Assembly (NCBI GenBank): GCA_037954235.1
Contig: JBBMOA010000021.1
Location: forward strand, 3,495,001-3,559,000
Length of the DNA: 64,000 nucleotides
Direction: 5' to 3'
DNA from: Aulostomus chinensis
Taxonomy: Eukaryota; Chordata; Actinopteri; Syngnathiformes; Aulostomidae
Below the pieces are notes generated by a model. That model made no database searches. It had not been told where the DNA came from and saw nothing but the letters and a program-made list of their open reading frames with translations. Shown piece after piece: positions 13,731 to 27,151 of the stretch; positions within the stretch are counted from its first letter, which is position 1, and each line of letters starts with the position of its first letter. The position numbers and the translations under genes are program-made.

Positions 13731-13920
13731 ATGCTACATCGTGTTACGCTACAACGTGTTACGCTACAACGTGTTACGCTACATCGTGTTACGCTACATC
13801 GTGTTACGCTACAACGTGTTACGCTACATCGTGTTACGCTACATCGTGTTACGCTACAACGTGTTACGCTACATCGTGTTACGCTACATCGTGTTACGCT
13901 ACATCGCGTTACGCTACATC
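13731..13920. repeat. 15-bp minisatellite, about 12.7 copies
   Basis: The unit is CTACATCGTGTTACG, alternating ATC and AAC at one codon-like position. The copies run ATC-AAC-AAC, ATC-ATC-AAC, ATC-ATC-AAC, then four ATC, which hints at a 45-bp higher-order unit. Since 15 is divisible by three, all + frames stay open through it, which explains several long chance reading frames here. Confidence 0.95.
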
Positions 13921-16900
13921 ACATTCCAAATGTTGCTTTAATAGGGGATCATACAACCATCAACTCAGGTCCCTTTGTTTGATCCTTCCAGGGATTTGCT
14001 GCCAGTCAGCCATAAAGGGATCAGAAAAGCTGGGCAATTATTTTAGTTAACAAGGTCTGGCTGGCAGCCAGTGTTCCAGTCTTCATCCTGAAGGAGCTGG
14101 TTCCAGGTTTGAATCTGTGCCAACCCGTGTAGGTGTGCTGTGCCAATCTGGGAGAACAGTTTCATTCCTCACTAGCCGTATTTCAGTTGTGCCAGAAATC
14201 AGTGCTCCAACCCACCCCCTACCCACCACCACCTGTTCCTGTTGACCAGTCTAAGTGGTTCCATCTCCATCTGGACTTACTCCACCACAGAGTCCAGGAC
14301 CTCGGTGGATACAAACTCTCCGTCAACACTAATGACAGCGATGCTGTCTAGCAGCCAATCACGATAAATATCTTGTATTATTCATAAATATAAAGTCAAA
14401 CCCCACTTGCTCTCGGCTCAGTCTTTTTATATTTGCTACTTTAACCTTGTTAATGGCTCTGAAACCAGCTCCACTGCCACTTGTCACTCGTGTTCACACT
14501 ATCACCCTGGAACCGTTCCACTGAATCCTCTGACACCTCACATGTTTTAATTATGATCTAAGACGGATCCCTATGGGGGTTTTTCACATGTATTGAATTA
14601 TTGATTTAAAAAAAAATCTTTGCTGAATACTTCTCATACATCCTGACTGATTTCCTTCATATTTTCATCAATTGTTCAAAATATGGCACTTCGTTTGAGA
14701 AATGTCAGATCTGAAACTTTCCCTTCCTGTGGCAACTATTAATCGATTTTTCTTTTGTTTTTTTGAGGAACAAAATCTTTAATATCTCTTACGATCTTTG
14801 ATGGATGACATTTAACTGTTTCACCAGTGAGCAAGGAGGGGTGGTTGAGGAATGGTGTGAGGGTTCTACCCCTGGCGGCTACGGCCAACTGGCCACGTCC
14901 AGTTCATTAATGCATTTCCATTATTCTCATAGAATTCTCCCTACGTTTATGCCACGAAATACTCGGATGCTGATATGGCATTAAACCAAATGAATATAAA
15001 AATGAATATTGATCTGTCCTTATTGAGCTGAATATTAGTTCAAGCTCCAGCTAAAGAGAGTTCTTGATGAATTATGCAACCTGTCAGCGGTACAGCTTTG
15101 CATTATAAATATGCTGCTCCAAAAATCTTTTCTAGGTGTGATATTAATGTTGAGAGCAGACCAGAAATAGGACTCCATGTCGTCTGGCTCATCTAAAGCT
15201 CACATTTGAAAGTTCAAGTGTTCATTTAAACATTTTTCTTTAAACCCAGAAACAATAGTGGGTTTCACAGCCTTTCATCCACTGGTGCTTGAGAGGCTCT
15301 CCAAACCACAGTTTTTAGTGTGCTTCGGTCCACTCCTCTCACATCCAGGTATCACATCCTCCCACTACAATAACAACCGTAATGAACTGACTGGGGACTG
15401 GCAGCTGTGGTCTGACTGCCCCCCTGGCCTAAACTGATTCACAGCAGCTTGTAATGGTTTTTACTCCAAAGGCCCTGGCATTACCAGCAGCACACACATG
15501 TGGCGGCTTCATTTATAACTGAGGACAGCCTTTTAGTAATCAGATAGCGGTTCGATAAACGCTGAACTGCTGACTCCCTTGAGGAAGGCTTCTGAAGGGC
15601 GATTTACCTCCTCAGTGCTGATGTGATGTCTATCCTCTTTTGCCGCTTGTATGGAAGGGGCGTGGGGGTTCTGCGTCTCGCTTTTTCTGTGTTTGTGTGT
15701 CCTTTGAGAGAGGATAGATGGTGTGTGACAGCAAAACAGCCTGATAGTCCCAGCAGCCCCCTTGGTTTCTCTTGGGGGGGGGGGGGGGGCTGCAGCTTCT
15801 CTGCCCAATGACAACACAGTGTTTACCTTTGATAAGACATGTAGAAAAGCATCGATGACATGTTCATATAAATAAACATTTACCACAATGGAGGTACACA
15901 CAGCAGCGATTAAACCTCTGCTCATTTCATCAAAGCCTTTCCGTTTGATGCTGCTTGGCTTTTTGTGGGAATAATCTTCCTGGCACACAGGAAACGGTGC
16001 ATTTTTCTCATGTAGCTGTAAAAGGCTGAAATTCCTCCTTTTAGTTAGAATTAGAAAAAGAAAAGAAGCTAGCACGGGCAACAATAGCTAGAGTTTTTCA
16101 TCAAAGACACTCTTGCTTTCAGTCATCAAAATAAATCAACGCCTGTTGCAAAAAAAACAACAACAACAATGTTTTCTAATGAATTGTTCCTATATCTCTG
16201 AAAAACATATCCACCATTTTGCTGAATAATGCATTTAACTGCCAGCAACGTGAAATCGTTGCACCAGTGCAAACTCATGCAGTGAACTCAATCCTGGACA
16301 TTTATTGTTTCCTCAGTGGAAAAGGAAGGAAAAAGAAACAGTTTTGTAAGTTGCGACTCACTGTGGTTACGATCTGGTTAGATTGAGACACAAAAACACT
16401 TGGTTAGGTTTATGGAGAGATTGTGGTTTGGGGTCAAATTAAAATAAATAAAAAAAACGGCTGCAAATGAAACAAAATCTCATGAGAAACATTCAGTTTT
16501 GCCGCCAGAAATACGGCTGAAAATGCCTCCAATCAGGTTTGTTACCAGGAAAAACAGATGCTAGAGCGCTGACATGACAATTACACGGCTTATAAAATTA
16601 TATACATAGATTTTATTGCTTTTCATAGGCATAATGGCAAAGAATGAATAACTCAAAGTAGCCAATGTTTTCTGTGGGAAAGTATGTCATTATCCCTTCA
16701 AACATTCAAATACGATTCCCCGTTTTGGAAGCAGCTCTGCACATGTTCTGCATAATGTGTTCATACACATGAACTCATTATACAAAACTCCTATAACCAC
16801 ATTATTTCAGCTGAACTGAAAAAGAATAATTTAAACTCTGCAGCAGCACTTGTGCTAAGGAGGTGCTTCCTCCCTCTTTTGATTCCTCCCTTCCCCCGTG

Positions 16901-18633
16901 CAGCCTCGTATATGAATAAATATATGCATGTGTAAGTCTTAAGTTTTTGAGAGGTTTTGCTCTTTTAAATTGAGGCAGACAGGAGACGGAGGTGGGATGT
17001 TATATTTTCCCTTCCCTCCTCCGTTTTATGCTGGGTTATGAAGGCACGGTGACAGCAGCATTACGTAGCATGCTATAGGAGTAGCATAGCTAGTCAGGAA
17101 CAACGTATATGATCTCAGAAATACCAGTAAGTCAATGTACATGTATGTAAATGTCACTGGACTTCAATTAGTGCAGTAGTCACCCTGTAAGTGGCTGTTA
17201 GGTTTGATTCGTGGCTGGCGAGAGTCTCAGCTTTAGAATGCTTTGCTTGACCTCTACGTAGATAAACTAAAAGTTTTTTTATTATTATTATTTATTTTGT
17301 TTGGTCTGGGTGAATACTTTTACTACAAATGAATAACAAATTATCTGATGTTTCCCCCCCCAAAAATCTGTATTTTTTCACGGCTTTGCCATTTGCAGGG
17401 TTGACTGATATACTCAGTGTATTAACTTTGGAGAAGATACCAAAATCACGATGTAAATTATAAAACTACGACTCAATTGCTTGTAAACATCAGATAATTA
17501 CTGCGATAAAACATTTTCTCTACATACAAAAGGCTGCACTGCCCCTTCAGTGATTTAACTTTCATTTGTTTTGGCAAAAAAGTACAAGATATTGAAAGCA
17601 ATGTTTTGCCCCCAGCTTTATCAGGTAGAAGCTTATAAAACAAAAAAACAAAAAAAAACGCTGTTATCAGCAAAAATTTTCGGCTTAAGTCGGCAATAAC
17701 TGATGCTTTGGCCACTCGGCTGCAACCAAAACAAGCTGTAAAGGAGTTTAATTGATAAAATGGAATTACGGTCGTGGAATTCATGCTCAAATCAATACTG
17801 GGATTTCCATCCAAAATGAGGAGGGGTATCTTTAGAAGCAGATGAGATAGAAAAATTAAGTATTGCATTATGAATCAATCAATAAAATTGTATTTATAAA
17901 TTGAGTTTTATACATATATGTAACTTTATTATGATATGATTTGGGTTGACAAAATATTTAACACCTCTCAATGTAATTGATCACGGTTGAATCAAGAGTC
18001 TTAAAAAAGAAAGCAAAGACCTGTGTCTGTAAAGACCAGCTCCTACTCCTTTCCATGTAGCACCGCTATGCTGTTAGCTGCCGGCTAACGGTTGCTTGGT
18101 CTGTGGAATAAACACAAACTCTCATGCCTGCCACCACACCCCACCTCTGGACACATACATGAAAGGAATGCTTCACCCCCCCCCCAAAAAAAATCCACTA
18201 TTTTTTAAATCAATATCTCGCCTCCATAGCCTGAAATGCTCAAAGAACCCAGAGGTTCCAAAACAAGCTGGATGATGTTTTTATCAAAGGTGAAAGGAGA
18301 CCAGAATCTCACTAAGTGGTCTGTGACTAAAACCTCCTTTGTGTTCTTCCTCACCTCACTTTGCTAATTTAACAACAATGGCTTCTAAACTACTTCTGTT
18401 GACGTGACCCTTTTGTGAGTGAATGACAGACGGGGTGAGCTCGCACACCTGCTAGGTGGGAGGAGCTTACACCTCTACTCTTCACACACCTGCCTTCTGT
18501 GTTTGTTGCTCAAGCAGAAACAAGCCTGCCATGTGGGATGGAGTACTTATTTCCAGTTTAAAACCCATTTTGCAGCTGATGTAGGGTTTATTTTGTTGTT
18601 TCCTCTGAGCTGAAGGCTGGTTACGTCTGAGTG
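13921..18633. other. Intergenic sequence, no gene seen
   Basis: No recognisable coding exon. The longest frame is on the - strand at about 15,533-16,084 (183 codons), but it crosses a poly-G run, shows no domain and is treated as chance. The 3' part should contain the promoter and 5' untranslated exon(s) of the kinase gene at 18,634, but I see no clear TATA box or CpG cluster. Confidence 0.4.
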
Positions 18634-21013
18634 ATGGGCTGCGGGACCAGCAAGGTCCTGCCTAAGGCATCCAAGAAGGGCTGTGTAAGCGTAGTGCAAT
18701 CATTCGTGGCCTTCAGTAGAGCACACCATGATGATAACGGCGAGCCAAAGAAGCCGAGGTGCCAGTGGTTTTCCACGAGCCATAAAAATCTTCAACTGGC
18801 CTCAAAGAACCAGAACCAGAACCAGAACCAGAACCCGAGAGACCGACAACCGACGGATAAAGTTGCCACATACAAGGACAAGTTCGATCCTCGAGTGACT
18901 GCAAGGTAAATGATCATAGTCACGAAACAATGATTTGTTTTAGAAGAGGAAGGGACAGCACTTCAGACATGAATCTGGGTTGGTTTTTCTCTGAAACCAG
19001 GTTGCCTTTTCTCAGTGATTTTAACTACATTCTCTTCAGAATTTTACCAAGTACAAAGTTTGGTGGCTAAAACCTCAAGCAACAGTTTTAGCAACAGGTT
19101 TTCTACTTTTTCCCTTGGAGGGCGAAAACTGATGACGGGCCAAAAGCAAACACGCATGGTGTGGTTAACATATAAAATGTTACTAAGATCCCTAATTCCC
19201 CCAATCAAATATTAATTAATGCTTTAGGCAAGGGTAATTTATTTATATAGCACATAGGGCAACTTAATATTCTTTCCGGAGTAAAAAAGGATGATATAAC
19301 AAAAACAAAAGGAGTGAGTAGTAAATTAAAGCAATGACATTGGCCCTAAACGCACGCTGAGTAGTTGAATAACAGTGTGAGAGTGAATCTTTTAATGATA
19401 GTTAAATGTATTTTTGTGGTGGAAGTGTATTTTCTTGACGTTACTTCGCCGGCAAACGTGACCAGTGAATCTTTACAGTAAACAATTGCAACAAGGCAAA
19501 AACCAATCCCCAGAAACAGAATTAATGAGAGGAGAGGACAAGACCAACAGTAACCCCAGACATAGCACACAAAGGAGTGTCACCGAATCATTCCTTTATA
19601 TTTACCTTACAAAACAGAAAAAAGCATAAACCAGAGGGAACAGTGTATTTAAATTTTTATTTTTTTCTATAGAAATCAGAGCAGTTAAGCTCAGGTCAAG
19701 CAGGCGCTACGTTTCCAAAGTTAGATTCATTCAGATGCACCTTAAAGGGAAATGAATGTCAACATGCTCATGGGAGGTTATTATTGTTGCACGCTTCCTT
19801 ATTTTACTCAGCTTTCCTCCAATAATACAAGTTATTTGTGTGCCGCAGTGAAAGAGACTTTTGTTTTAGAGGCTTGTGTTTTGTAAAGACTGGGCTGTAT
19901 TAGATCTTGAACTTCAGGGCCTAGATCAGAAAACTTTTATTCAATAAATTCTGCATCTGCAGGCGAGTTTTCCACTTTTCTGCATGATGTCTGTCTCTAC
20001 ATCACCCACTAGCAGCAGTCACAGACATCAAGTGCTTTTCAAGTGTATCTTGAGACTCATCATTCCCATTCTAACCTGTCAGGTACGACATCAAGGCTCT
20101 GATTGGTCGTGGGAGCTTCAGCCGTGTCGTGCGTGTGGAACACAGGGCGACTCGCCAGCCGTTTGCCATAAAAATGATGGAGGTGGAAGCCCCAGAGGGT
20201 CGTGAGGTGTGCGCCTCCGAGCTGGCCGTGCTGCAGCGGGTAAACCATACCAATGTGATTCAGCTGATTGAGGTGTTTCAGTTTCCACAGAGGGTCTACA
20301 TGGTGCTGGAACTGGCCACAGGTGGGGGACTCCTCGACCGAATTGTCAGTAAAGGACGCTTCACGGAGCAGGACGCTACCCAGGCCCTCCGCATGGTGCT
20401 GGCTGGGGTGGGGTACCTCCACACGCTGGGTATCGCCCACCGAGACTTGAAGCCAGAGAATCTATTGTACTACCACCCTGGGGCTGACTCGAAGCTGCTG
20501 GTGACTAACTTTGGACTGGCCACGTTTGGCGAAACAGATAAGGGGTCTGACGAGGTTGATAAGGAAGATGAAACTGTTTCAAGGAGGTCCTGGTCTCCGA
20601 GAACCACATGTGGAGCCCCTGAGTATATGGCCCCTGAGGTGTTGCTGAGGAGACCCTATTCCTGTGCAGTGGACATGTGGGCCCTGGGTGTAATCAGCTA
20701 CATCGTGCTGAGCGGCTCCATGCCCTTTGAAGAGGACAGCCGTACGCGGCTCTACAGATCCGTCCTGAGAGGGAGATACAGCTTCTGTGGAGAGGTACGC
20801 TTGCCGGGCTTGTCATTGTAAATGTGTTGTGCACAGTGCTTATGTCTTCCAAGAATACAGCATAGGTGCTCTGTGGGAGAGTCCTCCAACCCAAACGACT
20901 ATATGAGTTGTTTGTTTTGACCCTCTGACACAACAAACATTTCCTTTGCGCCCCCATTACAAATCAAAGCTAAAAAATAATAATGTGTCAAAGGAACCCT
21001 TGTACCGTTAGGA

Positions 21014-21049
<36 letters not shown>

Positions 21050-24000
21050 AAAAATCCCTCTTCTTCCTATGGTTGAATGATGCTATTCTCACAATCATTG
21101 AGGAAAGTGTAAATTTTCTCAGTATTTATTTAAAAGGGGGAGAATTCACTCAGAATAATGCCCTTTATCAGGACGGTCCCGACAACACTCGCACAGCTAC
21201 ACATTCATACCAGGAAGCAGCTCGATACAACCACACCACAGTTGGATGTGCTGCAGCAGGATAGCAAATCCATCCATCCATCTATTTTCCTCCATTTGTT
21301 CTGTTAAGGGTGGCGGGGGGGTGGAGCCTATCCCAGCTGCTTTAGGGCGAGAGGCGGTGTTCACCCTGGACAGGTCACCAGTCCATGGCAGGGCCAACAC
21401 ATATAGACAGACAACCATTGGCTCTCCCAGCCACGCCTACGGTCAATTTAGAGTCTGGATTAACCTGGTCCCTCTTGATATCTTTGGACTGTGGAGGAAG
21501 CTGGAGTACCAGAGAGAACCCAGCAGGAACAGGGAGAACATGGAGACTCACCCAGAAAGACCCCGTGCTGCAGCCGGGGCTCCACCCACAACCCTCTTGC
21601 TGTGAGGCGACAGTGCTGACCACTGCTCCACTGTGACACCCAGCTTGCAAATCTTTGGCTTAAATCAAAGTGTTTTTGGACCATTGATCAACAGATTAGG
21701 AAGATGAGGAACCTACCGGACGATGCGCTTTTGAGTTTGGATGTTTTTTGGACAGTTTTGCTGTTATTAGTTGTTTGTAGCTTCTAGCTAAATATACGCG
21801 TCTGACTCTTCCTGCATTCTGGCGCCACAGAGACATAATACAATGGTGAAAAACGTCTTGGTTCGCATGAGATACCTATGTGAGTGTACTTGAACTGTAT
21901 AATACAGTTTTTGGGTGAAATATTGTTTTTAGAGCCTTGCTAGTCTGGGGACTGACCCCGTGACCCTCCAATCACAAGCTGGTTCCTTTTACTTTTGGGC
22001 TCACACACAAAGCAAACCTCTGACTTTCATGTTCTGCAGTAGAAAAATTGTTTTAGATGACACACCTGAAGTGTTTGGAGGAGCATGTGGTTGGATGTCA
22101 TTTTGTTTGGAGGATTAACGGAGTTCCCAACCCCTGCATGTGACTGCAGCTGCTTCTAAAGTTCTACCAGGTTCTGTGTGTTGACCATTTGAAACCTGAC
22201 ACCTGCGCCGTGCATCAAACGCTGCACGTTTATACGTTGGGCCTTAGGTCCGCCACTGCCACACTTACCTCAGCATGATTTACATCAGAAATGGTGTGGA
22301 AGCCAATGTTCCCCAATCACACATGGAAAGTTGAATCCTCCAGTGCACAAACACCGAGAATGAACTTTATAATGAAGTCGGAGGCATCTTGTGTTCAGCA
22401 GTTTGAGCTGCGAAAAGAAAATAGTTGCATATTCATATATTCTGGAATTTAAAATGAGGTAGAAGGTGGCATTTTTACCAATTTTAATGAGGTAATTAAA
22501 TCTCTCTCTCCCCCCCCCCCCTGCAAAAACCACGTCAGACACACATGATAATATTGAAGGATTGTGTTCGTGCTCCACTCAGTAACTCAGCTCATGCATT
22601 TTTGTTCATGTTTCCCAGAAAAAGTCACAGTTTCACAGTCCTCAGCGTCTGAACCCGAGGGAAACGATGCAATTATCTGGACAGCTGTGGTTTAACTCAA
22701 CAGAAGCCTTCAAAAACAGTTTTAACTGAAGGTCCTGCCTGCCGTTTCAGATGTGCAGTGCATGCTTTGGAATTACCCAACCCTAGCACATATGCTAATA
22801 TAAGACTGTTACTTGCTATCCGAGAGTGACTCATCACATTACTACCAGAAAAAGAAACATTTTAAGCTCCTGTGAGTGTAAATAGAAAGATGGTGCAGTG
22901 CAGGTGCGCTAACATGTTTTCCCCCTCTGTACAGCGACGTGAAGAACATGAATATATGCTCAAGTTTATTTTGGTGTTGGTTGGTGGTTCGGCTCTGTGA
23001 GAATGCCCAGAAATAGCCCCCTCCCTTCCCGTCATACAACTGAAGTGGGTATTTTTAACAGCCTATTCTGTGGCGCTCGGTTCGGACTCGTTCTTTCACG
23101 CTGATTACACCCAAGGCTGGATTATTCACTGGGCTTTAAGCATGACCACGGATGCAGTCTGACATTTTAGGCTGACACACAAGCGGCTCCGGTACATGGG
23201 CCCTGGACTGTTATCCCTGTGTTTACCGCTGCACTGACCACCAACTCAACAATGGGGCAAAATCCCTCCAGACTTTATGCAAAGGCTTATTTCATGTTTT
23301 CCTGGTGGCTTACAACATAGCTCATATGTAGGCCATACTGGGAAATCCTGGGGGACAAATCCTGAAAATACAGGACTCGTGAGGGTATCTGGTCCAGTGA
23401 GACGCAGTAAAGACACTTCAAATATGAAGACATCATACTTGGCTGAGTAGCAGTCGTCCATCAATCATATTTCCAAGTTGACAAGACTCTTCCTCTCTTT
23501 CGCGAGCAAGTATCCACCTTCTCTGATGGATTGACAGCCCAGTTCCACACAAGCGCGCGCACACATGCTCTGATAATAGTGCTGTAGTGCGTGTGATGTC
23601 GGTTGACAAGTGTCCAGAAAACGTGGAACTCGGCTGTCATGAGGGTTCTTCAGGTCATTCAGGAGGGTGCTTCTCTTCGGGACGCGCGAAGCCCCAACAG
23701 AACCTCCTCACACGTTTAACTGCACCGGAGGAGTTTCATGATAATCAGCTGCTGGTCAGTTGGACCGAACAACACAAAGTGACGTGATGTTTTTCATGCC
23801 GTGGACGTTGATGATAAGAAGCTGGACTTCACTCACGGCAGCATCAGAACATCCATCTGCTTCTCCAGACTTCAGTTCACCTCCAGCGAGGAGATCTGTG
23901 GGTTTTTATGGATAAAAGATGTCAGCTCTCCGATACGTGTAAAATCTTTAAAAAGTAACTTACCCAGATTATATATGAGTTAGTGACTTGCTTTATTCTC

Positions 24001-24203
24001 ATAAATTTTAAGAACAGAGCAGAGCAGGAATGAAACCAGCTGTCAGCTGTTATATACGATACTGCGTTTGTTTTTCATGCAATTGAATTCAAACAGATTA
24101 AGGACAAAAACTCTCTTCTGAGTAAACAAATACACAAGAGCTGCAATAACAAACATTTGTGGAAGCACCGAGAAGGCTGTATAGGAACTGAAGCATGCAG
24201 AAA

Positions 24204-24245
<42 letters not shown>

Positions 24246-24382
24246 GGGTGGCTCAGTAACACCAACAACGCCGCCCCACAAACTCAGACAGAAACCCCTC
24301 TGTCCCCAGCAATCCTCCCACCCTCCCTCTCATCCCCACTAACACACACATGCCACATCATGCACTCCCCCCACACCACCAC

Positions 24383-24430
<48 letters not shown>

Positions 24431-27118
24431 ACTGCCACTGGCCTAAAGACATGCAGCACAGACTCACACTGATGTGTTTACCCAACAGTGAGACAGAGGC
24501 AGGGGGGCGTTGTTGGTGGGAAAACATGCAGGTGACAGGTGGGGGGGACTGAATGAGCCAGGCTGGGTAAGAATAGGTATAGCCCTGGGGGCTTTTCACA
24601 CCACATCACTCAATCCGTCAGCCGCACATGGAATGGAATCTGGGAAGCTCATCTCAGGAGTGTGTGTTTGTGTGTGTGTGTGAATCCACTATTGTGAGCT
24701 CTGACTCCATTGGGGGAACCCTTCAGATGGCTGTCCTAATGTTTAGCTGTTCTAGGGTTTAGTTAGCTGTTCTAAGGCTAAGGTAGCTGTTCTGTGGCTT
24801 AGTTAACTGTCCTAATGTTTAGTTAGCTGTTCGTAGTTTTTTCTAAGACTTAATTGGCTGTTCTAAGGCTTGGTTAGCTGTTCAAATTCTCCTCCAAAGC
24901 TTTGGTGTTTGCTGAAAATAAGTGTTGGGCTTAAGCCTGACTTCTGCTACAGGTATTCTTCACCGCAGCCCCAAACACAAGCCTTACAATGTTTACATTT
25001 CTGCAGTAATGTTGCTGTCATGCTGCAGTAACATCACTTGACCACTAGATGGCTACTTAGGGTTAGCCAGAAAGCTAGCTTCTGTACCACAGTGTTGAGG
25101 GTTTTTTTGTGTACTCTTTGTGTAGCAGACTGTTGTCGAGTTTCAGCGAGTAAATGTGACATGAAACATGAAAGAAACGTGGTGATATGAAGCACAGTTG
25201 TTGTGGATGTTGTTGAAAAAAAGTGTGCAGTTATATTTCTGCAGAGAGGCAAGTGACACTGTAATTAGGCCAGAACCGACAGCACTGAAGATGTACATTG
25301 GTTTGCACCTCCTAAGCGCTCTCAGGTTGGCACTTGTAAGAAGAGCTGAGAGGAAAAACTTTGGGGGACACAAACCCTTGGCAATCTGAGACGGTTCGGG
25401 TCAGGGTCAAGGGAAGGTGATGTCAAGGAACGGTCCCCAACGAGGACAGTGACATTTAATTCTTGTGAAAAAGCTGGAGCCCACAAGTTAAAATGGCTTA
25501 CTTTAGGGTTCGATCCAGATTAGGGTGAGATGGTGCAGGTTAGAGTACAGGCCTCAAGATTAGGATTAGATTCAGATTAGGGTGAGATGGTGCAGGTTAG
25601 AGTCCAGGCCTCAAGATTAGGATTAGATTCAGATTAGGGTGAGATGGTGCAGGTTAGAGTCCAGGCCTCAAGATTAGGATTAGATTCAGATTAGGGTGAG
25701 ATGGTGCAGGTTAGAGTACAGGCCTCAAGATTAGGATTAGATTCAGATTAGGGTGAGATGGTGCAGGTTAGAGTCCAGGCCTCAAGATTAGGATTAAATC
25801 CAGATTAGGGTGAGATGGTGCAGGTTAGAGTACAGGCCTCAAGATTAGGATTAGATTCAGATTAGGGTGAGATGGTGCAGGTTAGAGTACAGGCCTCAAG
25901 ATTAGGATTAGATTCAGATTAGGGTGAGATGGTGCAGGTTAGAGTACAGGCCTCAAGATTAGGATTAGATTCAGATTAGGGTGAGATGGTGCAGGTTAGA
26001 GTCCAGGCCTCAAGATTAGGATTAGATTCAGATTAGGGTGAGATGGTGCAGGTTAGAGTCCAGGCCTCAAGATTAGGATTAGATTCAGATTAGGGTGAGA
26101 TGGTGCAGGTTAGAGTACAGGCCTCAAGATTAGGATTAGATTCAGATTAGGGTGAGATGGTGCAGGTTAGAGTCCAGGCCTCAAGATTAGGATTAAATCC
26201 AGATTAGGGTGAGATGGTGCAGGTTAGAGTACAGGCCTCAAGATTAGGATTAGATTCAGATTAGGGTGAGATGGTGCAGGTTAGAGTACAGGCCTCAAGA
26301 TTAGGATTAGATTCAGATTAGGGTGAGATGGTGCAGGTTAGAGTACAGGCCTCAAGATTAGGATTAGATTCAGATTAGGGTGAGATGGTGCAGGTTAGAG
26401 TCCAGGCCTCAAGATTAGGATTAGATCCAGATTAGGGTGAGATGGTGCAGGTTAGAGTACAGGCCTCAAGATTAGGATTAGATTCAGATTAGGGTGAGAT
26501 GGTGCAGGTTAGAGTCCAGGCCTCAAGATTAGGATTAGATTCAGATTAGGGTGAGATGGTGCAGGTTAGAGTCCAGGCCTCAAGATTAGGATTAGATTCA
26601 GATTAGGGTGAGATGGTGCAGGTTAGAGTCCAGGCCTCAAGATTAGGATTAGATTCAGATTAGGGTGAGATGGTGCAGGTTAGAGTCCAGGCCTCAAGAT
26701 TAGGATTAGATTCAGATTAGGGTGAGATGGTGCAGGTTAGAGTCCAGGCCTCAAGATTAGGATTAGATTCAGATTAGGGTGAGATGGTGCAGGTTAGAGT
26801 CCAGGCCTCAAGATTAGGATTAGATTCAGATTAGGGTGAGATGGTGCAGGTTAGAGTCCAGGCCTCAAGATTAGGATTAGATTCAGATTAGGGTGAGATG
26901 GTGCAGGTTAGAGTACAGGCCTCAAGATTAGGATTAGATTCAGATTAGGGTGAGATGGTGCAGGTTAAAGTAGGGGCTTTAAATAATGCATAAAAATGAA
27001 TATCAAGTATCATCTTTTGTTAGGGTAAATGATTAAGATTATGATTAGATTTAGGGAAGTAATGGCTCAGATGAACCTGCAGGAAATGAATCCCTTTAAA
27101 TGCTTCAAAATGTGTGTG

Positions 27119-27151
<33 letters not shown>

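Noticed and set aside
13477..14050. Several overlapping repeat-rich frames
   Set aside because: They arise from the 15-bp array, which has no stop in any + frame.
15533..16084. 183-codon frame on the - strand
   Set aside because: Crosses a poly-G run coded as Pro, has no recognisable domain, and no splice or promoter context.
21246..21684. Several frames of 70-119 codons
   Set aside because: They lie within the L2-like element, which is non-coding at its 3' end.
25512..26969. A CRISPR-like array or a true telomere
   Set aside because: There are no unique spacers, the whole 57-bp unit repeats, and TTAGGG occurs only once per unit in the interior of a gene.
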